From an uncultured Oscillospiraceae bacterium (GTDB lineage: Bacteria > Bacillota > Clostridia > Oscillospirales > Oscillospiraceae): a stretch of DNA of 24,412 nt. The first letter of the stretch is position 1. Each line of letters opens with the position of its first letter. Where the stretch lies: positions 1 to 24,412 of the forward strand of contig CAKTNW010000030.1 in the NCBI GenBank assembly GCA_934589145.1. Direction: 5' to 3'. Position numbers and translations under genes: made by a program. Shown one piece after another: positions 1 through 7,112 of this stretch. Below the pieces are notes generated by a model, which saw nothing but the letters and a program-made list of their open reading frames with translations, did not search any database and was not told the origin of the DNA.

Positions 1-621
1 CATCCCGTGGATCGCGACCTGAAGATGACCCGTCCCGCTTTCGGCGGCCACCTGATGGCCTCCATCATCTGCCCCCGCTTCCGTCCCGCCATGGCCACTG
101 TGCGCCCCGGCGTTATGAAGAAGCGCGAGTGCAAGAAGAACGTGGAGATCCTGCATCCCGCTTTCGAACTGGCTGCTGCTGACATCCACACCGAGGTCAC
201 CGAGACCGTCAAGGCCGCCAAGAAGCTGGTCGACCTGATCGGTGCTGACTTCATCGTGTCCGTGGGCCGTGGTATCTCCAAGGACGTTGAGAAGGGCATC
301 AAGCTGGCCGAGGAGCTTGCTGAGGTCCTGGGCGGTGTCGTGGGTTCCTCCCGCGCCTGCGTGGACGCCGGCTGGATCTCCGCTGACCACCAGGTCGGCC
401 AGACCGGCAAGACCGTCCATCCCAAGGTCTATGTGGCTCTGGGTATCTCCGGCGCCATCCAGCACAAGGCTGGTATGCAGGATTCCGAGTGCATCATCGC
501 CGTCAACAAGAACGAGACCGCTCCCATCTTCGAGGTTGCCGATTACGGCATCACCGGCGACCTGTTCAAGGTCGTTCCCGAGCTGATCGAGTCCATCAAG
601 GCCGCCAAGGCTGCGAAATAA
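1..621 (+). CDS. etfA: Electron transfer flavoprotein alpha subunit, C-terminal part
   Basis: The reading frame is open from the first base, so the gene begins left of the window; the first visible residues are HPVDRDLKMTRPAFGG. The roughly 206 visible residues cover the FAD-binding C-terminal domain of EtfA, including the family signature around VGRGISKD, GSSRACVDAGW, HQVGQTGKTV and ALGISGAIQH. EtfA pairs with EtfB and carries electrons between acyl-CoA dehydrogenases and other redox partners; in anaerobic Firmicutes it often works with butyryl-CoA dehydrogenase, by simple transfer or by bifurcation. EtfB and any dehydrogenase would lie to the left and cannot be seen. A strong terminator follows 15 bases after the stop, so this is the last gene of its operon. 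Identity is firm; the partner pathway is inference. Confidence 0.95.
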   Translation, partial: HPVDRDLKMTRPAFGGHLMASIICPRFRPAMATVRPGVMKKRECKKNVEILHPAFELAAADIHTEVTETVKAAKKLVDLIGADFIVSVGRGISKDVEKGIKLAEELAEVLGGVVGSSRACVDAGWISADHQVGQTGKTVHPKVYVALGISGAIQHKAGMQDSECIIAVNKNETAPIFEVADYGITGDLFKVVPELIESIKAAKAAK

Positions 622-635
622 GAGGTTCCTCCCTC

Positions 636-670
636 AAAAAACAGGCTGTCTTTGCAACAGCCTGTTTTTT
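636..670 (+). terminator. Intrinsic terminator of the etfA operon
   Basis: An 11-bp perfect stem (639-649 AAACAGGCTGT pairing with 657-667), a 7-nt loop and a T run at 665-670 lie just after the etfA stop. Confidence 0.9.
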
Positions 671-746
671 ACCCCCAAAAGGGCCTTTTATGTACCCAAT
701 AACACCCCTTAATATACCCGGAGCGCCCCTTTATGCACCGTATTTC

Positions 747-775
747 TTGACGTTCCGGGCCGGTTTTGCTATACT
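747..775 (+). promoter_or_regulatory. Sigma-A promoter for the GntR-LysR unit
   Basis: TTGACG at 747-752 and TATACT at 770-775 are separated by exactly 17 bases. The GntR start codon is 31 bases beyond the -10 box, giving a short leader. Confidence 0.85.
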
Positions 776-781
776 CTTACC

Positions 782-792
782 TTGTTGAACAA
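782..792. promoter_or_regulatory. Candidate GntR (FadR-subfamily) operator
   Basis: TTGTTGAACAA is a perfect 5-1-5 palindrome that fits the TNGT-N3-ACNA form known for FadR-type GntR regulators. It covers the expected transcription start and abuts the AAAGGAGG ribosome binding site (from 791), a position suited to autorepression by the GntR protein encoded just downstream. The palindrome is seen; its function is inferred. Confidence 0.45.
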
Positions 793-806
793 AGGAGGCG
801 GCGCCC

Positions 807-1529
807 ATGGAAGCCCACGAACTGCACATTCAACTGGATCCCGCCCGGCGGGCCAGCGACGATATTTACGAGCAGCTTCGCGCCCTGATCACCTCCGGCG
901 CGCTGAAGCCCGGCGACCGGCTGCCCTCGGAGCGGGCCATGATGGCGGAGCTGCAGCGCAGCCGCCCCACCATCCGTGAGGCGCTGAAGCGGCTGGAGCA
1001 GGGCGGCTACGTCACCTCCACCCAGGGTGCCTCCGGCGCGGTGGTGCAGGAGCTGAGTCTCCACGCCGCCGAGGAACCGCTGAAGGACATGATCCAGCTG
1101 AGCCAGGTGTCCCTCTCGGAGCTGAACGAGTACCGGCAGAGCAACGACTCCACCATTGCCGCCTGGGCCGCCAAGCGGCGCACGGAGGCCGATCTTGCCG
1201 AGCTGCGCCAGTGCGTGGCGGAGGCGGAGCAGTCCCTGACGGACTACGCACGGTTCATCGAGCTGGACGTGCGGTTCCACAGTCTGCTGGCCCGGGCCAG
1301 CGCCAACCGGGTGGCCATCATCGTCACCGAGGTGCTGGGCAACGTGGAGAAGGAGACGCTGCGCAAGAAGATGCTGACCCTCAGCGAGGCGGGCCGGGTG
1401 GAGCTGGGCCGCCGGATCCTGGACACCCACAGCATCATCCTCAAGGCCATCGAGCAGCAGGACAGTCGGGCCGCCCGCAGCGCCATGCAGACCCACACCA
1501 AGGCCGCGGGCCGCGACCTGCAGGTTTAA
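807..1529 (+). CDS. GntR-family regulator, FCD (FadR-like) subfamily
   Basis: This 240-residue protein has an N-terminal winged helix (about residues 14-79, with ALKPGDRLPSER and RPTIREALKRLEQGGYV, the usual GntR pattern). A helical FCD ligand-binding domain follows (about 95-230). Likely metal/ligand residues are D154, H158, H208 and H230, as in FCD proteins that bind a divalent metal and a small carboxylate. The ATG is preceded by AAAGGAGG at a good distance. It lies downstream of etfA but behind a terminator and its own promoter, and the LysR gene follows after 12 bases, so the two regulators are co-transcribed. FCD regulators commonly sense organic acids such as lactate, acyl-CoA or sugar acids; the effector here cannot be read from sequence. 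Confidence 0.93.
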   Translation: MEAHELHIQLDPARRASDDIYEQLRALITSGALKPGDRLPSERAMMAELQRSRPTIREALKRLEQGGYVTSTQGASGAVVQELSLHAAEEPLKDMIQLSQVSLSELNEYRQSNDSTIAAWAAKRRTEADLAELRQCVAEAEQSLTDYARFIELDVRFHSLLARASANRVAIIVTEVLGNVEKETLRKKMLTLSEAGRVELGRRILDTHSIILKAIEQQDSRAARSAMQTHTKAAGRDLQV

Positions 1530-1541
1530 GGAGGAGCCGTC

Positions 1542-2456
1542 ATGACCTTACAGCAACTGAAATACGTCTCTATGGTGGAAAAATGCGGCTCCTTCAGCCG
1601 GGCCGCCCAGAAGCTGTACGTCTCCCAGCCCAGCATCAGCAACCTGGTGAACGCGCTGGAGGAGGAGCTGGGCATCACCATCTTCACCCGCTCCTCCACC
1701 GGCATCGCCATCACCAACGAGGGGCGGGAGCTGCTGAAGCTCAGCAACCGCCTGCTGCGGGACGCCGACTACATCAGCGAATACTTCCACAGCGACGCCG
1801 AGGGGCCGAAGCCCTCCTTCTTCGTCAGCAGCCAGCACTACGACTTCGTGGTGAGCGCCTTTGAGGAGTTCGTGGACGGCCTGGACGCTGACCGGTACAC
1901 CCTGGGCCTGAACCAGACCCAGACCGGGGTCGTCATCGACGACGTGGCCAAGCAGTACAGCGACCTGGGCGTCATCTTCCTGTCGGACGTGAACCGCCGC
2001 CACATGATGAAGGTGCTGGAGGACAACAACCTGGAGTTCCACGCCGTGACCCAGGCCGCGCCCCACGCCTTTCTCTCCGTAGAGCACCCGCTGGCAAAGC
2101 GGAAGCTCGTGACGCCGGAGGAGCTGATGGACTACCCCTGCATCGTGTATGAGCAGAACGCCGATTCCCCCGGCTTCTTCTCGGAGGAGATGATGCTGCC
2201 CAACTTCTATCCCCGGAAGGTGGTGTACATCAGCGACCTGTACGTCAGTACGGCGCTGATGCGGAGCTGCAACGCCTATGACGTGGGCACCGGCGTCATC
2301 TCGCCCCGGCTGGCCCAGGAGGTGGCCTGCGTGCCCATCGACACCGACGACCGGGTGGACATCGGCTGGATCGGCATCCGGGGCAAGGCCCTGCGGCCCA
2401 TCGAGCGGGCTTTTCTGGACTGCATGACCCGGCAGTTGGGTGCCCAGGAGGGCTAA
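1542..2456 (+). CDS. LysR-family transcriptional regulator
   Basis: The 304-residue protein has the classic LysR layout. An N-terminal winged helix-turn-helix (about 1-60: MTLQQLKYVSMVEKCGSFSR, AAQKLYVSQPSISNLVNALEEELG) is followed by a periplasmic-binding-protein-like effector domain ending in a GVISPRLAQEV segment. The gap to the GntR gene is 12 bases and contains GGAGG. LysR proteins are often encoded beside the gene they control; here the next gene, in the same direction, is a PLP-dependent sulfur amino acid enzyme, and a dyad (2466-2481) stands between them. Control of that enzyme is therefore the simplest guess, but the inducer is unknown. Confidence 0.93.
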   Translation: MTLQQLKYVSMVEKCGSFSRAAQKLYVSQPSISNLVNALEEELGITIFTRSSTGIAITNEGRELLKLSNRLLRDADYISEYFHSDAEGPKPSFFVSSQHYDFVVSAFEEFVDGLDADRYTLGLNQTQTGVVIDDVAKQYSDLGVIFLSDVNRRHMMKVLEDNNLEFHAVTQAAPHAFLSVEHPLAKRKLVTPEELMDYPCIVYEQNADSPGFFSEEMMLPNFYPRKVVYISDLYVSTALMRSCNAYDVGTGVISPRLAQEVACVPIDTDDRVDIGWIGIRGKALRPIERAFLDCMTRQLGAQEG

Positions 2457-2465
2457 AGCTTTTTC

Positions 2466-2481
2466 CTATGGGGCGCCATAG
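2466..2481. promoter_or_regulatory. Candidate LysR operator dyad
   Basis: CTATGGGGCGCCATAG has 6-bp perfect arms (CTATGG/CCATAG) around a 4-base centre, 10 bases after the lysR stop and about 90 bases before the lyase start. The position suits a LysR activator site, but this exact motif is not one I can assign to a known regulator. Confidence 0.35.
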
Positions 2482-2514
2482 CTACCCGGTATTTCCCTCC
2501 TGACGAAAAATGTG

Positions 2515-2560
2515 ATATGCTGACAGGCAAGAAAACAAGCTGCCTGTCAGCATATTTTTT
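2515..2560 (+). terminator. Strong hairpin with T run between lysR and the lyase gene
   Basis: A perfect 15-bp stem (2515-2529 with 2541-2555), an 11-nt loop and a T run to 2560 have the form of an intrinsic terminator. It ends only 13 bases before the ATG at 2574, so it either stops read-through from the GntR-LysR unit or acts as an attenuator. A possible extended -10 (TGTGATATGC, 2511-2520) overlaps its left arm. A transcript starting there would begin inside the stem and could not form the hairpin. Confidence 0.75.
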
Positions 2561-2573
2561 ATGGAGGTGCGCT

Positions 2574-3785
2574 ATGAGCCAGTTGATCATGAAGCATCCG
2601 GATTTTCAGCCGGAGAACGTAAAATTCGACACTGTGGAGGTTCACGCCGGTGAGCCCCGGGATCCCTACGGTTCCCTGATCCCGCCCATTTATCAGACCT
2701 CTACCTTCTATTTCGATTCCACTGACGACGCCGTGGAGGCGTGCAGCGACTACGCCGAGAGCTTCGCCTACAGCCGCATCACCAACCCGTCCCTGGACTA
2801 CATGGAGCAGAAGCTGGCGGCGCTGGAGCACGGCAAGGGCGCGGTGTCCTATGCCTCCGGCATGGGCGCGGTGGCCGGTGCGCTGTTCGCGGCGCTGAAA
2901 TGCGGCGACCACGTTATCTTCACCAAGGCCAAGTACTCCGGCACCGAGGACATCACCAGCGACTGGCTGCCCCGGTTCGGCATCGAGCACGACTCCTTCC
3001 GGGCCGACCATCTGGAGGAGCTGGAGCCCCTGATCAAGCCCAACACCAAGGTCATCTATGTAGAGACCCCCGCCAACCCCACCATGATCCTGGTGGATCT
3101 GGCCGAGGTGGCGAAGATCGCCCACCGCCACGGCGTGAAGGTCTTTGTGGACAACACCTTCGCCACCCCCTACAACACCAATCCCCTGGATCTGGGCGTG
3201 GACGTGGTGATCCACAGCCTGACCAAGTACATCGGCGGCCACGGCGACCTGCTGGGCGGCGCGGTGATCTCCAACGACACCGAGTTCCTGCGCCAGTGCC
3301 GTCTGGGCACGCTGATGCACTTCGGCGCGGTGATGGCACCCTTCACCGCCTTCTTGATCTGCCGGGGCATCAAGACCCTGGGCGTCCGCATGCGGCAGTA
3401 CAACGAAAACGCCCTGAAGATCGCCCGCTGGCTGGAGGCCGATCCCCGCATCGAGACGGTGCGCTATCCCTTCCTGGAGTCCAACCCCCAGTACGACATC
3501 GCCAAGAAGCAGATGCGGGGCGGCGGCGGCATGATCACCTTCGACGTGAAGGGCGGTCTGGAGGCCGGCAAGAAGTTCATCAACAGCCTGAAGCTGTGCA
3601 CCCTGGCGGTATCCCTGGGCGATACGGAGACGCTGGTGGAGCAGGCGGCGGCCATGACCCACACCATGATCCCCCGTGAGGTGCGTGAGGCGGCGGGCAT
3701 CACCGACGGCATGATCCGCATGTCGGTGGGTCTGGAGGACGCCGACGACATCATCGCCGATCTGGATCAGGCGCTGGGTCACTGA
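2574..3785 (+). CDS. Cys/Met-metabolism PLP enzyme (cystathionine or methionine gamma-lyase-like)
   Basis: This 403-residue fold-type I PLP enzyme belongs to the trans-sulfuration family. Visible active-site parts are Y66-R68 (phosphate binding across the dimer), SGMGA 95-99, Y121, D193 in VDNTFATP, S215 and the PLP lysine K218 in HSLTKYIGGHGD. All align with Pseudomonas putida methionine gamma-lyase at a constant offset of 7. The methionine-lyase cysteine (C116 there) is glycine 123 here, as in cystathionine lyases, whereas the HGD after the lysine is more lyase-like. It may cleave cystathionine, homocysteine, cysteine or methionine, or act as a synthase; substrate is unresolved. The ATG at 2574 is chosen because GGAGG (2563-2567) precedes it; an earlier in-frame start at 2517 lies inside the hairpin. 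Co-directional with lysR upstream and the B3/B4 gene downstream. Confidence 0.9.
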   Translation: MSQLIMKHPDFQPENVKFDTVEVHAGEPRDPYGSLIPPIYQTSTFYFDSTDDAVEACSDYAESFAYSRITNPSLDYMEQKLAALEHGKGAVSYASGMGAVAGALFAALKCGDHVIFTKAKYSGTEDITSDWLPRFGIEHDSFRADHLEELEPLIKPNTKVIYVETPANPTMILVDLAEVAKIAHRHGVKVFVDNTFATPYNTNPLDLGVDVVIHSLTKYIGGHGDLLGGAVISNDTEFLRQCRLGTLMHFGAVMAPFTAFLICRGIKTLGVRMRQYNENALKIARWLEADPRIETVRYPFLESNPQYDIAKKQMRGGGGMITFDVKGGLEAGKKFINSLKLCTLAVSLGDTETLVEQAAAMTHTMIPREVREAAGITDGMIRMSVGLEDADDIIADLDQALGH

Positions 3786-3803
3786 GAGAGGAGGACGCTG
3801 ACT

Positions 3804-4484
3804 ATGAAATTTTTCGTACAGCAGGCCGTGCTGGACGCAGGCGTGAAGATCCTGTTCCCCGTGATCCGGGGCATGAACAACACGGTGGAATCCGACGAGT
3901 GGAAGGCCTATCGCACCCAGAAGCTCCACGAGCTCCACGGGCAGTATGAGGCGCTGGACGTTCACGCCGACCCGGTGCTGGAGGGCTTCAACATCCTTCA
4001 CGACGAGACGGGCGTGAAGCGGCGGAAGAACATCCCCGCCAGCGAGAACCTCATCAAGCTGCTGAAGAAGAATCAGGGCGACATGTTCTACATCAACACG
4101 GCGGTGGACATCTACAACCTGCTGTCGCTGGAGAGCAAGCTGGCGCTGGGCGCCCACAACATCGACAAGGTGGACGGCAACGTGACGCTGCGCTTCACCG
4201 ACGGCACCGAGCGGTTCGTGCCCCTGGGCCAGACCGAGCCCATCCCCGTCGCGCCCCACGAGTACAGCTACTGCGACGACAGCAACGAGGTGCTGTGCCG
4301 TCTGGAGATCCGGCAGGTGAACAAGACGGCGGTGGACGAGACGGCGAAAAACGTTTTCTACATCGTCCAGGGCAACAAGGCCACCCCCGACGAGCTGCTG
4401 TGGGACACCGCCCGCAAGCTCATCGCGGAAACGGAGAAATACTGCGGCGGCAGCGGCGAGATCGTTGTGCCGGAGATCATATAA
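3804..4484 (+). CDS. B3/B4 (PheRS beta editing-like) domain protein
   Basis: This 226-residue stand-alone protein resembles the B3/B4 domain of phenylalanyl-tRNA synthetase beta. It carries the family run RRKNIPASENLIKLLKKN, then YINTAVDIYNLLSLESKLALGAHNIDKV, LRFTDGTERFVPLG and an EVLCRLEIRQVNKT stretch near the end. In PheRS this domain binds and clears mischarged Tyr-tRNA(Phe); single-domain relatives are widespread in bacteria and poorly characterised. The AGGAGG and ATG follow the lyase stop by only 18 bases, so the two are very likely one transcript, ending in the hairpin at 4485-4520. Whether the protein acts on tRNA, on amino acids or on the lyase reaction is not shown. Confidence 0.85.
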   Translation: MKFFVQQAVLDAGVKILFPVIRGMNNTVESDEWKAYRTQKLHELHGQYEALDVHADPVLEGFNILHDETGVKRRKNIPASENLIKLLKKNQGDMFYINTAVDIYNLLSLESKLALGAHNIDKVDGNVTLRFTDGTERFVPLGQTEPIPVAPHEYSYCDDSNEVLCRLEIRQVNKTAVDETAKNVFYIVQGNKATPDELLWDTARKLIAETEKYCGGSGEIVVPEII

Positions 4485-4520
4485 AAGAAGAAAAGGGGCC
4501 TTTCGGCCCCTTTTTCTTCT
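4485..4520. terminator. Bidirectional intrinsic terminator
   Basis: GGGGCC-tttc-GGCCCC is flanked by an A/G run on the left and TTTTTCTTCTT on the right, immediately after the B3/B4 stop. The complementary strand also ends in a T-rich run, so it can work both ways. Confidence 0.85.
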
Positions 4521-4521
4521 T

Positions 4522-4550
4522 GTTCCAAAAGGGCGCAGCCCTTTTGGAAC
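4522..4550. repeat. Perfect 13-bp palindromic hairpin
   Basis: GTTCCAAAAGGGC (4522-4534), loop gca, and its exact complement at 4538-4550 form a second hairpin directly behind the terminator. The right arm is followed by AAAA, not T, so it is not itself a + strand terminator. It looks like a mobile intergenic palindrome. Confidence 0.6.
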
Positions 4551-4740
4551 AAAATTAAGATTCGCTCCGACCCGCATTTTCCCGCCCATAGATGTGCGGA
4601 AAAACACTCTCTCCGCGCAGAGTATTTTTTGCCACGCACATGTCGCGTCAAAAAATGATCCGAATGTTTCGCCGCCATGGCGGGCGGCGAATTCTGCGAA
4701 GCTTTTGGGCGCAGATACCAGGAAAACAGGTTGAAAAGGC
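4551..4740. other. Gene-free structured spacer
   Basis: No credible gene lies between 4485 and 4869. Besides the hairpins to its left, this part holds ACTCT/AGAGT pairing around the 4600-4625 area and a 9-bp perfect hairpin (4668-4676 with 4683-4691, TTCGCCGCC). The base composition is AT-richer than the flanking genes. It may be a dispersed intergenic repeat or a structured RNA; neither is proven. Confidence 0.4.
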
Positions 4741-4779
4741 TCTTTTCTTCTTAAAAATATCATGGAAAATACTGTTCAC

Positions 4780-4808
4780 TTGACGGAAAGGCTGTTTTGC
4801 ACTATAAT
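4780..4808 (+). promoter_or_regulatory. Strong sigma-A promoter for the lipoprotein gene
   Basis: TTGACG at 4780-4785 and a consensus TATAAT at 4803-4808 have a 17-base spacer. The leader contains a GGCCC-tgt-GGGCC hairpin before the ribosome binding site at 4855-4862. Confidence 0.9.
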
Positions 4809-4869
4809 TCTTTCATATGCACCGCGCATCGGCCCTGTGGGCCGGCGCGCAGACAAAGGAGGAACCCCC

Positions 4870-5502
4870 GTGAAACGAGTAACATTTCCCGCCATGCTGC
4901 TGGTGCTGGCGCTGCTGCTGACGGCCTGCGCCGCCGGGCAGAAGTCCTTCCAGCGGGGCAGCGTGGAGGGCCAGACGTATACCAGTGACTTTTTGGGTCT
5001 GACATGTACCGCGCCGGAGACGTACAGCTATCTCAGCGACGAGGAGATCGCCGCGCTGAACAACATCGCCCTGGACAGCATGACGGACGAGGCGCTGGTG
5101 GCGGAGATGCGCCAGCGGCTGGAGGCGGGCAGCCAGGTACAGGACATGTATCTGATGACCGAGGACGGACGCCAGTGGATCAGCATCACCGTGGACAAGG
5201 TGACCGACGGCAAGACCGCCATCGACATGGACGCCTTTCTGACCGAGGGCATCGCCCAGGCCACCGCCGCCTATGAGAGCATCGATGGCATGGAGGACGT
5301 GACCTCCGCCGCCCAGACCACCAGCTTTCTGGGCAGCGAGTACAGCAGCGTCCTGACCACCGCCGTCTACAACGGCTTCCCCGCCCAGTCCCTGCAGGTC
5401 TGCATCCCGGTGGAGCAGTACATCTGCGTGGTGACCTTCACCAGCTATGTGGAGGATCACACCGACGAGATGATGGGCTTCTTCAGCGCCATCCAGAAGT
5501 GA
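4870..5502 (+). CDS. Lipoprotein of unknown function
   Basis: The start is a GTG at 4870, placed 7 bases after AAAGGAGG (4855-4862); an upstream ATG at 4762 lies before the promoter and cannot be used. The 210-residue product begins with KR, a hydrophobic stretch (MLLVLALLLTAC) and a clear lipobox LTAC, so it should be diacylglyceryl-modified on cysteine and held on the outer face of the membrane. The mature part (about 190 residues) is acidic and ends in an IPVEQYICVVTFTSYVEDHTD-like segment; I recognise no catalytic motif. It resembles the small extracytoplasmic lipoproteins common in clostridia. It is transcribed alone from a near-consensus promoter and closed by a strong terminator, suggesting steady, independent expression. 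Confidence 0.85.
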   Translation: MKRVTFPAMLLVLALLLTACAAGQKSFQRGSVEGQTYTSDFLGLTCTAPETYSYLSDEEIAALNNIALDSMTDEALVAEMRQRLEAGSQVQDMYLMTEDGRQWISITVDKVTDGKTAIDMDAFLTEGIAQATAAYESIDGMEDVTSAAQTTSFLGSEYSSVLTTAVYNGFPAQSLQVCIPVEQYICVVTFTSYVEDHTDEMMGFFSAIQK

Positions 5503-5511
5503 CATACCGCG

Positions 5512-5547
5512 AAAAAGGACGTGCCCCCGGGGCACGTCCTTTTTTTG
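5512..5547 (+). terminator. Intrinsic terminator of the lipoprotein gene
   Basis: Arms AAAAAGGACGTGCCCC (5512-5527) and 5529-5544 are perfectly complementary, followed by a T run to 5547, 10 bases after the stop. Confidence 0.92.
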
Positions 5548-5557
5548 CCGCAGACGG

Positions 5558-5586
5558 TTGACCGGACGGGGATTTTACGGTACACT
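5558..5586 (+). promoter_or_regulatory. Sigma-A promoter for the DUF3592-like gene
   Basis: TTGACC at 5558-5563 and TACACT at 5581-5586 with a 17-base spacer, 44 bases before the start codon. Confidence 0.75.
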
Positions 5587-5629
5587 GGTCTTACAGGGAA
5601 CCCGATTCTATCTTTTGGGAGGAGAGACT

Positions 5630-6097
5630 ATGGAATATTTGATCCCCGCATTGATCCTGGCTGTGGTGTGCGCGCTGATGATATGGCTGGGACTCCGCAA
5701 TCGGAAGGGCGCCATCAAAGCCTATGAGGACGACAAGCAGCGGTATACCGGCACCGCCACCATGACGGTGGTGGATCTGCGGGAAGAGGACGTGGAACGC
5801 TGGGAGGATCAGGAGGACGGCACCAGCCGGCTGGCCCGGTATACGGTCCATCTGCCCACCTACGAGTACACGGTGGACGGCAAGACCTACACCTATTCCA
5901 GCAACCAGGACTGGGGCAGCAACAAGGGCGTGGGACGGCAGGTGACGGGGTATTACGACCCCAAGAGACCTGACCTGATCCGGGAGGATAAGCCCCGCAA
6001 GCCCCTGATCGGCGGCGGGATCTTCTTCGTGTTCGCGGCGTTCTGCCTGCTGGCGGAGATCCTGCTGATCCGGGAAATGATCATCTGGGGACTGTAA
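5630..6097 (+). CDS. DUF3592-like membrane protein
   Basis: The ATG at 5630 follows GGGAGGAG (5617-5624); an in-frame start at 5558 falls on the promoter and is rejected. The 155-residue protein has one membrane helix at residues 3-20 (LIPALILAVVCALMIWLG) and another near the C-terminus (GGIFFVFAAFCLLAEILLI). Between them is a soluble beta-rich domain with the DUF3592 pattern: a YEYTVDGKTYTYSS strand pair, then VGRQVTGYYDPKRPD. This family has no established function. The gene stands alone between its own promoter and the large inverted repeat at 6137-6191. Confidence 0.8.
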   Translation: MEYLIPALILAVVCALMIWLGLRNRKGAIKAYEDDKQRYTGTATMTVVDLREEDVERWEDQEDGTSRLARYTVHLPTYEYTVDGKTYTYSSNQDWGSNKGVGRQVTGYYDPKRPDLIREDKPRKPLIGGGIFFVFAAFCLLAEILLIREMIIWGL

Positions 6098-6136
6098 ACA
6101 CTTTGTGCAAAGCTCGGTCGCCCTTCGCGCAAAAGC

Positions 6137-6191
6137 AGCTATCGCTCCGTTCTCACTCACACCTTGTGTGAGTGAGAACGGAGCGATAGCT
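6137..6191. repeat. 26-bp perfect inverted repeat, 3-nt loop
   Basis: Positions 6137-6162 are the exact reverse complement of 6166-6191, with CTT between. It sits between two convergent genes (DUF3592-like ending 6097, HAD ending 6209) and could terminate both, but there is no clear T run on the right (TAAGTATTCTG) and only TTTT some bases beyond the left arm on the - strand. A stem this long and perfect is far more than a terminator needs. Confidence 0.85.
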
Positions 6192-6208
6192 TAAGTATTC
6201 TGTTTCTT

Positions 6209-7084
6209 TCAAAACAGCGTTTCCTGATAGGCCAGCTCCACCTGGCCGATGGAGCGCATCTGGGCGGCGTTCTCCGCCATCAGCGCGTCGCAGATGGCCA
6301 TCTTCCGGATGATGTTCTGCACCGTCAGATCCAGGGCCGTGCCCGCCCGATAGTCGGCGGGGAAGATGAAGTCCACCCGGCCCTTGGCCAGCAGTTCTTC
6401 CACGCCGGTGCGGTTGCTCTCCTGATACACGGCGATGGCCTGCCCGCCGTAGGAGCGCATCATCTTCATGCAGGGCACGTCGCTGAGACCGTCGCCCACA
6501 TAGATCATGTTGGTAAAGGGCACCCGCTTGCTGTCGTCGGGCATGGAGTCGTTCAGCTTCCGATCCTCGCTGACCTCCAGCACGCCCTTGTTGATGCGGT
6601 AGACGAACTGGGTCTTGTTGGTGAAGTTGACGTCCAGCTTGGGCCAGCAGGCGGCCCCGTCCCGATAGTAGAACTCGCAGGCGTAGATCTTCTTGAAGTG
6701 GTGGGCGATGCCGCTGCCCTCGATGATCTCCTTCAGACCCGAGGACAGCACATAGTGCTCCACCGTCACGCCCAGGCTGTCGCCAAAGGCGTCGATCCGA
6801 TCGAACCACTCCCTTACACCGGGGAACAGCTGGATGCCCTTGCCGCACTGCACCAGATACTCCCGGTTCAGCGTCATGCCCTGGGCCCGGCACTCCTCGA
6901 TCATGGTGTACATATAGGCCAGCAGGCCGTCCATCTGATTCTCCCAGCCGAAGTTGTTGGCCTTCTGCCAGAACTCCGCCGGGGTATAGCCCAGGCTGGG
7001 GATGAAGGTATAGTCCTCCATATCGGTGGTGCACAGCGTCTTATCAAAGTCGTACAGCAGGGCAATGATGGGTCTCTCGCTCAT
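6209..7084 (-). CDS. HAD-superfamily phosphatase
   Basis: This 291-residue protein shows the HAD motifs in order. Motif I is DFDKT with nucleophile D12 and acid D14, motif II is LSSG near residues 113-116, and motif IV is VGDGLSDVP with D198 and D202. The region between motifs I and II is an alpha-helical cap that should set substrate choice. The layout resembles phosphoserine-phosphatase-type small-molecule phosphatases, but the substrate cannot be told. A GGAGAGG precedes the ATG. It lies downstream of divIVA behind a terminator with almost no room for a separate promoter, so it may depend on read-through. Confidence 0.88.
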   Translation of the reverse strand: MSERPIIALLYDFDKTLCTTDMEDYTFIPSLGYTPAEFWQKANNFGWENQMDGLLAYMYTMIEECRAQGMTLNREYLVQCGKGIQLFPGVREWFDRIDAFGDSLGVTVEHYVLSSGLKEIIEGSGIAHHFKKIYACEFYYRDGAACWPKLDVNFTNKTQFVYRINKGVLEVSEDRKLNDSMPDDSKRVPFTNMIYVGDGLSDVPCMKMMRSYGGQAIAVYQESNRTGVEELLAKGRVDFIFPADYRAGTALDLTVQNIIRKMAICDALMAENAAQMRSIGQVELAYQETLF

Positions 7085-7112
7085 GGCTTCCCTCTCCTTA
7101 TTGATCGATGGT

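Noticed and set aside
2517..2573. Earlier start for the PLP enzyme
   Set aside because: The start would lie inside the terminator stem; the ATG at 2574 has GGAGG and matches the family N-terminus.
2457..2573. SAM or other sulfur-related riboswitch before the PLP enzyme
   Set aside because: Only one simple hairpin and one dyad are present; none of the conserved riboswitch cores can be seen in 117 bases.
2559..4763. Very long open frame on the - strand opposite the lyase and B3/B4 genes
   Set aside because: It is a high-GC antisense shadow: low-complexity His/Val/Gly/Leu content, no family pattern, and both + strand genes beneath it are clear.
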